Of a stretch of DNA of 9,510 nt, positions 1-7,297 are shown piece after piece (position 1 is the stretch's first letter; every line of letters starts with the position of its first letter). Source of the DNA: CAYMLQ01 sp964390795 (GTDB lineage: Bacteria; Verrucomicrobiota; Kiritimatiellia; RFP12; UBA1067); assembly GCA_964390795.1 (NCBI GenBank), contig CAYMLQ010000227.1:1-9510 (forward strand). The letters are read 5' to 3'. Position numbers and translations under genes: made by a program. The notes below the pieces were generated by a model. The model was given only the letters and a program-made list of their open reading frames with translations. It ran no database searches and had not been told where the DNA came from.

Positions 1-1
1 C

Positions 2-1519
2 CCGCTGATGACCTACACCTACGTGGGCGCCAACGGCGGCCTCGTGATCGTTGTGGCCGACGACCCCGGCGTGCACAGCTCGCAGAACGAGCAGGACTCG
101 CGCAACCTGGTCAAGTTCGCGCGCGCGGCGCTCTTCGAGCCGGCTGACAGCCAGGAAACCTTCGATATGGTGATCGCCGCCTTCGAGCTGTCTGAGACGT
201 ATCAGGTGCCTGCGTTCATCCGGCTGACGACGCGGACCTCGCACACCTCGACGGTGGTGGATGTGGGCGATGGTTTCGGCCCTGGCCAGGTCGAGCGCAA
301 GACCTACACCAAGGACATCAGGCGCTATATCCCCGTGCCGATGTTCGCGAGGCCGCACCGCCTCAAGGCGCAGGAGCGCACTGCGGCGCTGCGCGCGTTC
401 GCCTGCGAGTCGCCCTTCAACCGCATCGAGGCGGGCGACACGCGTCTCGGCATCGTCACCTCTGGCGTGACCTATCAGTACGTGAAGGAGGTCTTCCCCG
501 AGTTCGCCGTGCTGAAACTGGGTTTCAGCAATCCCTTCCCCTCTGAACGGGTCAAGGCGTTCGCGGCGGGCGTCGACCGTCTGCTGGTGATTGAGGAGCT
601 TGATCCCTTCATGGAGGAGCAGGTTCGGGCGCTGGGCTTGAAGGTGGTCGAGCATGCGACCGAACTGAACATGCTGGAGATGAATCCCATGCGGCTCACC
701 GCGCTGCGCAAAGAGCTGCTGGGCGACGTCGAGGCGCCTGAAGTCCGGCGCGCGGACACTGGCCTGCCGACCCGGCCGCCCGTGCTGTGCGCGGGGTGCA
801 GCCACCGCGGCGTTTTTTACACGTTGGCCCGGCTGGGCGCGACGGTCACGGGCGATATCGGCTGCTACACGCTGGGCGCGTTCCCCCCCCTCAGCGCGAT
901 GGACACCACGATCTGCATGGGCGCGTGCATCGGCAACGCCTTCGGCATGGAGAAGGCCGGTCACAAAGGCCGCCTCTGTGCGGTGATTGGCGACTCGACC
1001 TTCTTCCACTCCGGCATGACCGGCATCCTGAACGTGCTTTACAACGGCGGGCGGACGACCACGATCGTGCTCGATAACCGCATCACCGGCATGACGGGCC
1101 ATCAGGATAACCCCGGCTCCGGCAAGACGCTGTGCGGCGATCCCGCGCCGGTCACCGACATCGCGGAAGTGGCGCGGTCCATGGGCTTCAAGCGCGTGGT
1201 GACTGTGGCGGCTTACGATCTGCCGGCGCTGGAGCGGGTGCTCAAGGAGGAGTTGGACTCGCCCGAACCGTCGGTGGTGATCGCGGGCGCGCCGTGCCGG
1301 CTCGCTGCGAAGCTGATGAACGAGGGGACGTACCAGGTGGAGTCCGTTAAGTGCAAATCGTGCGGCGCGTGCTTCAAGCTGGGCTGCCCGGCGATCGAGC
1401 GCGGCGAGGCGACTCCGGACGGCAAGCGCTTCAAGTCGCGCATCGATCCGGTGCAGTGCTCGGGCTGCAACCTGTGCATCCAGACCTGCAAGTTCGACGC
1501 GATCAAGAAGATCCGGTAA
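2..1519 (+). CDS. iorA: Indolepyruvate:ferredoxin oxidoreductase, alpha subunit (5'-truncated)
   Basis: The frame is open from the window edge (codons from base 2) to TAA at 1517-1519, about 505 residues. IorA proteins usually have about 590-640, so roughly the first 85-130 residues lie outside the window. The enzyme is cytoplasmic and oxidatively decarboxylates indolepyruvate and other aryl-pyruvates to the acyl-CoA, reducing ferredoxin. The start of the visible part has the conserved GANGGLVIVVADDPG and HSSQNEQDSR stretches. The thiamine diphosphate domain begins near 788 with CAGCSHRG and continues with GDIGCYTLG; GDSTFFHSG at 989-1015 is the IorA version of the diphosphate/Mg site, followed by LDNRITGMTGHQ. 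The C-terminus carries a two-cluster ferredoxin domain: CX2CX2CX4CP from 1352 and CX2CX2CX3C from 1457, consistent with two [4Fe-4S] clusters. iorB follows 76 bp downstream and the two are probably co-transcribed. Recognition is by motifs and neighbour; the call is firm, although substrate range cannot be read from sequence. Confidence 0.96.
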   Translation, partial: PLMTYTYVGANGGLVIVVADDPGVHSSQNEQDSRNLVKFARAALFEPADSQETFDMVIAAFELSETYQVPAFIRLTTRTSHTSTVVDVGDGFGPGQVERKTYTKDIRRYIPVPMFARPHRLKAQERTAALRAFACESPFNRIEAGDTRLGIVTSGVTYQYVKEVFPEFAVLKLGFSNPFPSERVKAFAAGVDRLLVIEELDPFMEEQVRALGLKVVEHATELNMLEMNPMRLTALRKELLGDVEAPEVRRADTGLPTRPPVLCAGCSHRGVFYTLARLGATVTGDIGCYTLGAFPPLSAMDTTICMGACIGNAFGMEKAGHKGRLCAVIGDSTFFHSGMTGILNVLYNGGRTTTIVLDNRITGMTGHQDNPGSGKTLCGDPAPVTDIAEVARSMGFKRVVTVAAYDLPALERVLKEELDSPEPSVVIAGAPCRLAAKLMNEGTYQVESVKCKSCGACFKLGCPAIERGEATPDGKRFKSRIDPVQCSGCNLCIQTCKFDAIKKIR

Positions 1520-1540
1520 CCGACGCGAAGCGCCGACACG

Positions 1541-1580
1541 AGTCGAGCGGAGTCGATGGATGTCGAGTGGAGTCGATAGA
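1541..1580. repeat. Degenerate 10-bp tandem array between iorA and iorB
   Basis: Four 10-mers lie head to tail: agtcgagcgg, agtcgatgga, tgtcgagtgg, agtcgataga. GTCGA is invariant at positions 2-6 of every unit. Read as two 20-mers (1541-1560 and 1561-1580), they match at 17 of 20 positions. The array ends just before the iorB ribosome binding site, so it would be transcribed if iorAB is an operon. No role is evident. Confidence 0.7.
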
Positions 1581-1583
1581 ATT

Positions 1584-1587
1584 GAGG
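1584..1587 (+). promoter_or_regulatory. Ribosome binding site of iorB
   Basis: GAGG sits 8 nt ahead of the ATG at 1596. It favours that ATG over the in-frame ATG three codons later (1605), which would be 17 nt away. Confidence 0.6.
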
Positions 1588-1595
1588 TTTTTTAA

Positions 1596-2177
1596 ATGAA
1601 GACGATGAACGTTTCTTTGGTGGGAGTGGGCGGACAGGGCATTCTGCTCACGAGCGATATTCTGGCGAAGACCGCTGCGTTGGCAGGTCTGGACGTGAAG
1701 AAGAGCGAGATCCACGGCATGGCGCAGCGCGGCGGCAGCGTGATCAGCCAGGTGCGGTTCGGCGAGAAGGTCTTTTCGCCGATCATCACCGACGGCACGA
1801 GCGATCTGCTGGTCTCTTTTGAGCGGCTGGAGGCCTTGCGCTGGCGGCATCTGCTGGCCGCGGGCGCCAAGGTGCTGATCAACGACATGAACATGACGCC
1901 TGTGACGGTCTCGAGCGGGCAGCAGCCTGCGGTGACGGATCTGGACGAGCGGCTCAAGGCGGAATATCCCGGCGCGCTGTTCATCGACGCGATGGCGATC
2001 GCGACGGGCGTCGGCAACACGCGCGCGATGAACATGGTGATCGCCGGCGCGCTCTCGACGCTCACGCCGTTCGGCGCCGAGGTCTGGGAGCAGGCGATCC
2101 GCGAGCGCGTTCCCGGCAAGCTGCTCGAAATGAATATCAAGGCCTTCGAAGCCGGCCGCGCCGCCGTGCAGGCCTGA
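1596..2177 (+). CDS. iorB: Indolepyruvate:ferredoxin oxidoreductase, beta subunit
   Basis: This 193-residue protein has the usual length for IorB and the related gamma subunits of 2-oxoacid:ferredoxin oxidoreductases. It pairs with IorA and supplies the gamma-type domain of the complex. The nucleotide-fold glycine motif GVGGQG is at residues 10-15, close to the N-terminus as in the family. The signature EIHGMAQRGGSV is at residues 38-49, and a late NMVIAGAL segment matches the family's conserved region near the end of the domain. No signal peptide or membrane segment is seen, so it is cytoplasmic. The start at 1596 is supported by GAGG 8 nt upstream. It follows iorA by 76 bp on the same strand with no obvious terminator between, so a shared transcript is likely. 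A pyruvate or 2-oxoglutarate oxidoreductase gamma subunit is the alternative, but the neighbouring two-subunit-type IorA decides against it. Confidence 0.95.
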   Translation: MKTMNVSLVGVGGQGILLTSDILAKTAALAGLDVKKSEIHGMAQRGGSVISQVRFGEKVFSPIITDGTSDLLVSFERLEALRWRHLLAAGAKVLINDMNMTPVTVSSGQQPAVTDLDERLKAEYPGALFIDAMAIATGVGNTRAMNMVIAGALSTLTPFGAEVWEQAIRERVPGKLLEMNIKAFEAGRAAVQA

Positions 2178-2211
2178 CAGGCTGGAGCGGAAGGTTTGGA
2201 ACGGGATGGAT

Positions 2212-2282
2212 AGGACGCATGGGACACATGAGACGAATGGTAGGCGACGCTGTGCATGCGTCGCATCTGTCTCATACGTCTA
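2212..2282. repeat. Palindromic array of six 9-bp units downstream of iorB
   Basis: Three direct 9-mers (aggacgcat 2212, gggacacat 2221, gagacgaat 2230) are followed, after a 17-bp spacer, by three in inverted orientation (2256-2264, 2265-2273, 2274-2282; reverse complements gcgacgcat, gagacagat, tagacgtat). All six fit NNGACNNAT. The arrangement can fold: a perfect 7-bp stem GCGACGC/GCGTCGC (2244-2250 with 2258-2264, loop 2251-2257), and an outer 7-bp stem ATGAGAC/GTCTCAT (2228-2234 with 2269-2275) across an internal loop. There is no U-run after it, so a classic intrinsic terminator is not supported. It may still end or stabilise the iorAB transcript. Confidence 0.7.
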
Positions 2283-2290
2283 AGCCCCTC

Positions 2291-2318
2291 CTGAACCCTG
2301 ACCCCCGAACCCTGTCTG
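2291..2318. repeat. Degenerate heptamer run
   Basis: Four 7-bp units lie in tandem: ctgaacc, ctgaccc, ccgaacc, ctgtctg. The exact 8-mer GAACCCTG occurs at 2293 and 2307. The last unit is weak. The run lies between the palindromic array and the promoter of the following gene. Confidence 0.45.
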
Positions 2319-2326
2319 ACGCGGCC

Positions 2327-2355
2327 TTGCGACAGAAGCCGGGCGCGGCTATACG
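2327..2355 (+). promoter_or_regulatory. Sigma-70-type promoter for the glycoside hydrolase gene
   Basis: TTGCGA (2327-2332) and TATACG (2350-2355) are separated by 17 bp; each matches four of six consensus bases. Transcription would begin near 2361-2363, giving a leader of about 20 nt that contains the ribosome binding site GGGAG at 2372-2376, 6 nt before the ATG. Confidence 0.5.
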
Positions 2356-2382
2356 GTCTCGCCAAAGCAAAGGGAGAGGCGA

Positions 2383-5300
2383 ATGAACATTCTGCGTGTG
2401 GGTTGGGTTGTGTGCGGGCTTGCGACAGGCGCTTATGCCGGCGATGCGTGGCAGACATGCGAGGTCGCGCGCACGACAAATGATTGGCACGTGATCCGGT
2501 CTGGAATCGAGTCGGACGGTCAGGCGCTGGTCTTCCGGAACGAAGGCAAGGAGAACGGGTTCGTCCTGCCGCGTTCGACGCCGCCGCGCCGGACCGTCTC
2601 GGTCGCGGCCGATATCACCGTGCGTCAGCGGCTCGGCAAGGAGGGCTGGAACTTCGCGGGCGTGACGCTCTGGCAGGATGACGTGAACTACTGGATGCTC
2701 GCGCTGGTCGAGGGCCTGGACGGCAAGCGCGGCGTGGATTTCATCGAGTGCCATGCGGGCGTGTGGCAGGCGCAGAATGAGGCGAAGACCGCGCTTCGGC
2801 GCGAGGGCAATGTTTCGTTCGCCTGGAAAGCCGGAACCGCCTACCGGCTGAGCCTGGCGCTGCGCGACGGCAAGGTCTGCGCCGAGGTGGCCGATGCGGT
2901 TGACGGACGCGCTCTTGCTTCGGCCTCGTTCGCTTTAGGCAGCGTGCCGGCGGTGCGCTGCGGCAGGCCAGGGCTGATCGTGCATGCGAGCGTGGCCGGG
3001 TGCGCGGGCTTCGCGGTCGGGGCGCGGGCGGCTGCGGCCGGCGAACGCGGGCGGCCCGCGGTGGCGCTGCTGGACGACGCGCTTCCCGGCCATGACCGCG
3101 CGGCCAACGCGCGGCTGGCGGACGCGCTCGCGAAGAAGGGGTTCGGCGTGACGCGGCTCACGGCGGAGCAGCTCTGCGCGCCGGACGCGGTGACCGCCGA
3201 CCGCTTCGCGGCGCTGGTGCTTCCGCAGTGCGCGTCCGCGCCCGCGACGGCCGGTTCGGTGGCCGCGCAGTTCTTGCGCGAGGGCGGCCACGTGCTTTTC
3301 ATCGGCGGACCCTTCCTCGACAACGCGCTCTGGCGGGTGGGCGGGCACTGGCTCGACGCGGCCGGACGCGCGGCGCTGCAGGCCCGCGTCGAGCCCGCGC
3401 ACCGGCCTTTTGCGATCGGGCCGCAGCTGAAGCTCGGTGACTGGCGGCGGTCGAGTTCGGACAAATCCGAGAAGTCTGATTTGCGCGTGGTCAGCGAGGG
3501 GCCGCAGAGCCAGCCCTGCCTGCGCCTGGACATCGCGAGCCTTCAGGGGTGGGAGGTGCGGCACGCGCCTGAACTGCCTGCGCTCTTCGGCGAGGGCGAT
3601 GACTTCTTTACCTTTATGGCCAAGGGCAGCGATGCCGTCTCGCAGCTCGCGGTGGAGATCAGCGAGAGGGACGGCTCGCGCTGGATCGCGACGGCCGAGC
3701 TGACGCCGGAGTGGCGGAGGATCGGGCTCGCGCTGGAGGCGTTCCGCTTCTGGCCGGAATCGAAGGCGAAGCACCGCAGCGACACGGGCGGGAAGCTTGA
3801 TCCGCGTGAGGCCGTGCGCGTCGGCTTCGGGATGTCGGCCTCGCACACGCCTGCGATGCTGGGCAGCGCGCATACGGTGTGGCTGGCCGACGTGGGGACG
3901 GCGCGCGATCCGCTGGCTGCCGCGGGCGTTGCTGCGGACGGTCCGGGCGGCAGCATCGAATGCGTCTATCCGCGGTATAAGGTCCATACGATGACGGGGC
4001 CGTGCGAGGTGCGTGTGGCAGAAGTCGGCTCGCGAGAGCGCTCGCCCTCCCTGGTGTGCCAGGAGGTCGTGTGCGCGATACCCCGGACGCTGGGCGAGGG
4101 CTTCGGGCGCGGCGGCAAGTGGCGGTTTGTGCCGGTGGCGGAGGCTACCGACAGGGTTACGAAGACGGGCGGCGTGAGCGAGTGGCTGCTGTTGAACACG
4201 CGCTTCCCGCTCGAGGGCACGGCGGTCGCGGGGTTCGGCTACACCGATCCTGCGGTGTGGTCGTCCGCCGAGGTGGTGGCGCGCATCGCGGATACCGTCT
4301 GGCGCCTGACAGGAGGCACGTTCCTAGAGGAGGCCGGCACGGAGAAGTCCGCCTACTGGCTAGGCGAGCCGGTGCGCCTGGGCGCGCGGGTGAGGTCGTT
4401 CGGGGAGCAGCCGTCCGACGCGGGGGTCTCGCTTGAGGTGTTGGACGGCACACGCGTGGTGTGGAGCGAAAAGGCCCCGCGCCCGCTGGCGCCGGGTGTG
4501 ACCTCCTGCGCGTTCGACTGGCGGCCGCCTGCAGCTCCGGGCGCGTACACCTTCCGCGCGCGACTGGAGGCGGCCGGGCACACGGAGGAGATCACGCAGG
4601 GCTTTGCGGTACTCTCCCCGGAACCCGCGCCGAAGGGGGCGTTCATCGCGGCACGTGACGGCGACTTCTGGCTCGGCGGCAAAAAGTGGTATCCGGTCGG
4701 CGTCAACTACTGGCCGCTGTATGTCTCCGGCATGGACCAGGCGGACTACTGGCCGGGCTGGCTGAAGGACGCCTACTATGCGCCGGCGCTGGTCGAGCGC
4801 GACCTGGCGCAGATGCGCGATATCGGCGTCAATCTGGTCAGCATCCAGACGCCGCCGCGCGAGGGCATCCGCAATCTGCTCGATTTCCTGCGGCTGTGCA
4901 AGAAGTACGACATTTACGCCAACCTGTACGTCGGCATGGCCTCGCCCTTGGCGTTCAACGACGCGGAGCTGAAGGCCTACCTTGAGGAGGCGCGGCTGCC
5001 GGGCCACGCGACGGTCTTCGCCTACGACACGATCTGGGAGCCGGGCAACCATGTGTTCAAGGACGACGAGTCCCGCGCGAAATGGGACGCCGAGTGGCGG
5101 GCGTGGATTGACGAGCGTTACGGCTCGGTCGAGCGTGCTGAGAAGGACTGGGGCTTCAAGGCTCGGCGCGGCAAGGACGGGAAGGTCATCGGGCCGGCCG
5201 ACAGCCAGTTCCGCGAGGACGGCGGGTGGCGCGTGCAGATGGCCGCCTACCGGCGCTTCATGGACAACCTCACGAGCCGGCTCTGGGGCCGGGCGCACCG

Positions 5301-6423
5301 GCGGCTGCGCGAGCTGGATTCGAACCATCTGGTCAGCTTCCGGCAGGGCAACACGCTGCCGTACGACTTCGCCTTGAGCGGGCCGGTCAAGCACATCGAC
5401 TTCATCTGCCCCGAGGGGTACGCGATCCGCGACACGGACGAGGGCGAGGCCGCGATCGGCTTCATCACGCGTTACGTGGACTTCACGACGCGCGGCAAGC
5501 CGATCGTCTGGTCCGAGTTCGGCCAGAGCGTGTGGGACAACGTACGCATGGCGCCGAGTCCGGCCGGGATCGTGAAGCAGGGGGCGTATTCGGAGCGCTT
5601 CTACCGCACGGCCCTGGCGGCGGGCGCGAGCGGCACGATCCCGTGGTGGTGGGTGGGCGGCTACCGCGTGGACGAGCGCAGCGACTTCGGCATCCTTGGG
5701 CCCGACCGCACGGAGCGTCCGGCGGCGCGGCTGATCCGCGACTACGGCCCGCGCTTCAAGGCGCCGCGCGACAAGCCGCGGCCGACGGCATGGTTCGAGT
5801 TCGACCGCGACGCGCATGCGGGCGGGTACTGCCAGGCCGCATTCCACGAGGGCGCCGCGGCCTACCGCGCGGCGGCGAAGGACGGCAAGGTGTTGGGTGT
5901 GCGCACGGCGGGCACAGGCGTGGATTCGACAACGGTGCCGCTCGTCGCCGTGGGCAATGTGCCGTGCGACGGCAGCAATCCTCCGAAACATCTCGATGCG
6001 GAGTTCAATTATCTTCAGGTTCTCAACGCGGAAGGCGTGTGGCAGGAGGCTGAAGACGGCGCGGTGATAGAGGTCAAGGCAGGTGCTCCGGTCAAGGCGC
6101 GGGCGTCTGTGGGGAACACGCAGGAGGCGGCGTGGCGGGGTGACAAAGCCGGTCGTCATCCGATGCGTTTCGTGACGCTTGTGACACGAGAGAAAGAGGG
6201 CGGGCGGGAGATGGGTAAACGGCCTTTGCCTCACGACGTGAACGGGGCTTCGCCTGAGATACCGTATCTTGGCGATGCCGAGTTCGGCGAATTTGAACTG
6301 TTTACGAGCACCGCTCAACCTGTCGCGCTGCCGGTCACCCTGTCGGTACGCATGGAACTCCTCTCAGGCGGTCCGCTCATTCCGTTCGGCGAGGCGAGGG
6401 TGTTCACAGTGAAGGCGAAGTGA
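2383..6423 (+). CDS. Secreted multidomain glycoside hydrolase, clan GH-A (beta-galactosidase-like)
   Basis: The product is 1346 residues. A signal peptide covers residues 1-19, with a short Arg-containing n-region, a hydrophobic core and AYA|G cleavage, so it is exported. From the pattern of the sequence I infer these regions: about 25-215, a concanavalin/LamG-like beta sandwich; about 222-325, an amidotransferase-like segment (VALLDDALPG, HVLFIGGPF) resembling the trimerisation domain of GH42-type enzymes; 357-367, a hydrophilic linker; about 366-508, a carbohydrate-binding-like sandwich; about 657-745, an Ig-like domain; about 752-1126, the catalytic (beta/alpha)8 barrel; about 1127-1346, a C-terminal beta-rich part. 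In the barrel, GVNYWP opens the first strand. E886 in TIWEPGN is the likely acid/base and E1045 in VWSEFG the likely nucleophile. TIPWWWVGG (WWW at 1088-1090) is a substrate-site-like segment. ATG 2383 is supported by GGGAG 6 nt upstream and a promoter at 2327-2355. The exact GH family and substrate are not recognisable by eye; polysaccharide or glycoside breakdown outside the cytoplasm is the safe statement. Confidence 0.8.
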   Translation: MNILRVGWVVCGLATGAYAGDAWQTCEVARTTNDWHVIRSGIESDGQALVFRNEGKENGFVLPRSTPPRRTVSVAADITVRQRLGKEGWNFAGVTLWQDDVNYWMLALVEGLDGKRGVDFIECHAGVWQAQNEAKTALRREGNVSFAWKAGTAYRLSLALRDGKVCAEVADAVDGRALASASFALGSVPAVRCGRPGLIVHASVAGCAGFAVGARAAAAGERGRPAVALLDDALPGHDRAANARLADALAKKGFGVTRLTAEQLCAPDAVTADRFAALVLPQCASAPATAGSVAAQFLREGGHVLFIGGPFLDNALWRVGGHWLDAAGRAALQARVEPAHRPFAIGPQLKLGDWRRSSSDKSEKSDLRVVSEGPQSQPCLRLDIASLQGWEVRHAPELPALFGEGDDFFTFMAKGSDAVSQLAVEISERDGSRWIATAELTPEWRRIGLALEAFRFWPESKAKHRSDTGGKLDPREAVRVGFGMSASHTPAMLGSAHTVWLADVGTARDPLAAAGVAADGPGGSIECVYPRYKVHTMTGPCEVRVAEVGSRERSPSLVCQEVVCAIPRTLGEGFGRGGKWRFVPVAEATDRVTKTGGVSEWLLLNTRFPLEGTAVAGFGYTDPAVWSSAEVVARIADTVWRLTGGTFLEEAGTEKSAYWLGEPVRLGARVRSFGEQPSDAGVSLEVLDGTRVVWSEKAPRPLAPGVTSCAFDWRPPAAPGAYTFRARLEAAGHTEEITQGFAVLSPEPAPKGAFIAARDGDFWLGGKKWYPVGVNYWPLYVSGMDQADYWPGWLKDAYYAPALVERDLAQMRDIGVNLVSIQTPPREGIRNLLDFLRLCKKYDIYANLYVGMASPLAFNDAELKAYLEEARLPGHATVFAYDTIWEPGNHVFKDDESRAKWDAEWRAWIDERYGSVERAEKDWGFKARRGKDGKVIGPADSQFREDGGWRVQMAAYRRFMDNLTSRLWGRAHRRLRELDSNHLVSFRQGNTLPYDFALSGPVKHIDFICPEGYAIRDTDEGEAAIGFITRYVDFTTRGKPIVWSEFGQSVWDNVRMAPSPAGIVKQGAYSERFYRTALAAGASGTIPWWWVGGYRVDERSDFGILGPDRTERPAARLIRDYGPRFKAPRDKPRPTAWFEFDRDAHAGGYCQAAFHEGAAAYRAAAKDGKVLGVRTAGTGVDSTTVPLVAVGNVPCDGSNPPKHLDAEFNYLQVLNAEGVWQEAEDGAVIEVKAGAPVKARASVGNTQEAAWRGDKAGRHPMRFVTLVTREKEGGREMGKRPLPHDVNGASPEIPYLGDAEFGEFELFTSTAQPVALPVTLSVRMELLSGGPLIPFGEARVFTVKAK
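3458..3484. repeat. 9-bp-period repeat inside the hydrolase linker
   Basis: Three 9-mers, cggacaaat, ccgagaagt and ctgatttgc, lie in tandem inside the coding sequence. They contribute to the three-residue pattern SDK-SEK-SDL (residues 359-367) between the amidotransferase-like and carbohydrate-binding-like regions. The first unit fits the NNGACNNAT pattern of the intergenic array at 2212-2282; the other two fit poorly. Confidence 0.35.
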
Positions 6424-6430
6424 CGCGCGC

Positions 6431-7171
6431 TTAATGCTGCGACGACCAGAGGATGCTGCGGGCGACGAGCTCGCGGAAGCTGGGGTTGTCGAACGCGAAA
6501 TGGTCGTGGCCGAGTTGGAGAAAGACGACGCGCGACTTGCCCTCGGTGCGCGTCCACATGAGCGGCTTGCCGGACTTCGGGTGCGTGGTGGTGAGCAGCG
6601 GATGCGAATCGGCGCCGACGCGGAATCCCCAGTAGATCTCGTCGCGGAGCGTGAAGTCCTTGAGTCCGGACGTGATGGGATGGTTGGGGTCCGCAATCAC
6701 CACGGGAACCTCCACGTCGTGCTGGTAGCCGATGCTGTCGGTGACTTGCGGCTGGCCCTTCTGCGGCACCGGATAGACGCCGCCGATGACACACTCATAA
6801 TCGGGCCAATTCTGATACGAGCACAGGGCGTGGTGCAGCACGACGAGGCCGGTGCCGCGCGCGAAGAGCGAGAGCACTTTTTCCTTCTGCGCGTCGGTGA
6901 TGTTCCCTGGCATGTCGTAGAGCACGACCGTATCGAAGGCCGCAAGGTCGTCGCGCTCCCAGGCGGTGGCGCCGCCCTTGGCGTGCTCGGCAGCAGTGAA
7001 GGCGATCGCCGTGTTGTTGCTGAACATCCTGAAAAAGGGCTCGCGCTCGAAGCCGTGTCCGCCGGTGATAACTAAGACCTTTGTCTTGTCGGGCGCGGGG
7101 ACGTTCTGGGCTGATGCGGACTGGGGAATCGCCAGGCTGAAGGCGAGGAACAAAGCGTATGCGAATTTCAT
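6431..7171 (-). CDS. Secreted ThuA-domain protein
   Basis: This protein has 246 residues from the ATG at 7171-7169. That start is chosen because GAGGAG lies 7 nt before it; a TTG five codons upstream (7186) overlaps the ribosome binding site and is unlikely. Residues 1-21 form a signal peptide (hydrophobic core, then SASA|Q), so the protein is exported. The mature part is a single ThuA domain with the class I glutamine amidotransferase-like fold: VLVITGGHGFEREPFF near the N-terminus, VVLYDMPGNIT, LVVLHHALCSYQNWPDYE with the conserved His pair and Trp, then DEIYWGF and VVFLQLGHDHFAFDNP. ThuA was named for trehalose utilisation in rhizobia. Exported single-domain forms are, to my knowledge, of unknown activity but are often found near sugar-processing genes. 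It converges on the hydrolase gene with 7 bp between stop codons (TAA at 6433-6431) and diverges from nrdD. A carbohydrate-related role is inferred from family and neighbour only. Confidence 0.88.
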   Translation of the reverse strand: MKFAYALFLAFSLAIPQSASAQNVPAPDKTKVLVITGGHGFEREPFFRMFSNNTAIAFTAAEHAKGGATAWERDDLAAFDTVVLYDMPGNITDAQKEKVLSLFARGTGLVVLHHALCSYQNWPDYECVIGGVYPVPQKGQPQVTDSIGYQHDVEVPVVIADPNHPITSGLKDFTLRDEIYWGFRVGADSHPLLTTTHPKSGKPLMWTRTEGKSRVVFLQLGHDHFAFDNPSFRELVARSILWSSQH

Positions 7172-7178
7172 GGGCGGT

Positions 7179-7184
7179 CTCCTC
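7179..7184 (-). promoter_or_regulatory. Ribosome binding site of the ThuA gene
   Basis: GAGGAG on the minus strand, 7 nt before the ATG at 7171. It fixes that ATG as the start and rules out the TTG at 7186, whose codon overlaps it. Confidence 0.8.
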
Positions 7185-7229
7185 AAGGGTTTAGGTGTGC
7201 GAAGCGATGCGCTAAAGTCGCGTCACAGG

Positions 7230-7235
7230 ATTATA
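7230..7235 (-). promoter_or_regulatory. Probable -10 element for the ThuA gene
   Basis: A perfect TATAAT on the minus strand, about 60 bp before the ATG at 7171. No good -35 hexamer is seen at 16-18 bp (the bases there read GAGGCT at 17 bp), so the promoter may be weak or need an activator. The leader would be about 50 nt. Confidence 0.4.
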
Positions 7236-7297
7236 GGTTAGCAAAGCGGATGAGCCTCTTCAAGCGGAGATGATAGTTATGATAAGACCAAGTGCCT

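Noticed and set aside
883..890. Run of eight C bases in iorA that could suggest phase variation or a sequencing error
   Set aside because: The frame stays intact across it and encodes the conserved GAFPPLSAMDTT stretch, so no frameshift is present and there is no evidence of variation.
2244..2264. Hairpin after iorB considered as an intrinsic terminator
   Set aside because: The stem is good, but the bases that follow are not a T-run; it is better described as part of the palindromic repeat array.
1592..2479. Open frame of 295 codons on the minus strand spanning iorB and the spacer
   Set aside because: It covers all of iorB in antisense, the palindromic array and the start of the hydrolase gene. 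Its composition is Ser/Arg-rich without any domain.
2935..3987. Open frame of 350 codons on the minus strand inside the hydrolase region
   Set aside because: Arg-rich antisense translation without motifs; a product of high GC at third codon positions.
4360..6318. Open frame of 652 codons on the minus strand opposite the hydrolase
   Set aside because: The translation is Arg/Ala/Val-rich with no recognisable domain, as expected for the antisense of a GC-rich gene. The plus-strand hydrolase in the same interval has clear catalytic motifs.
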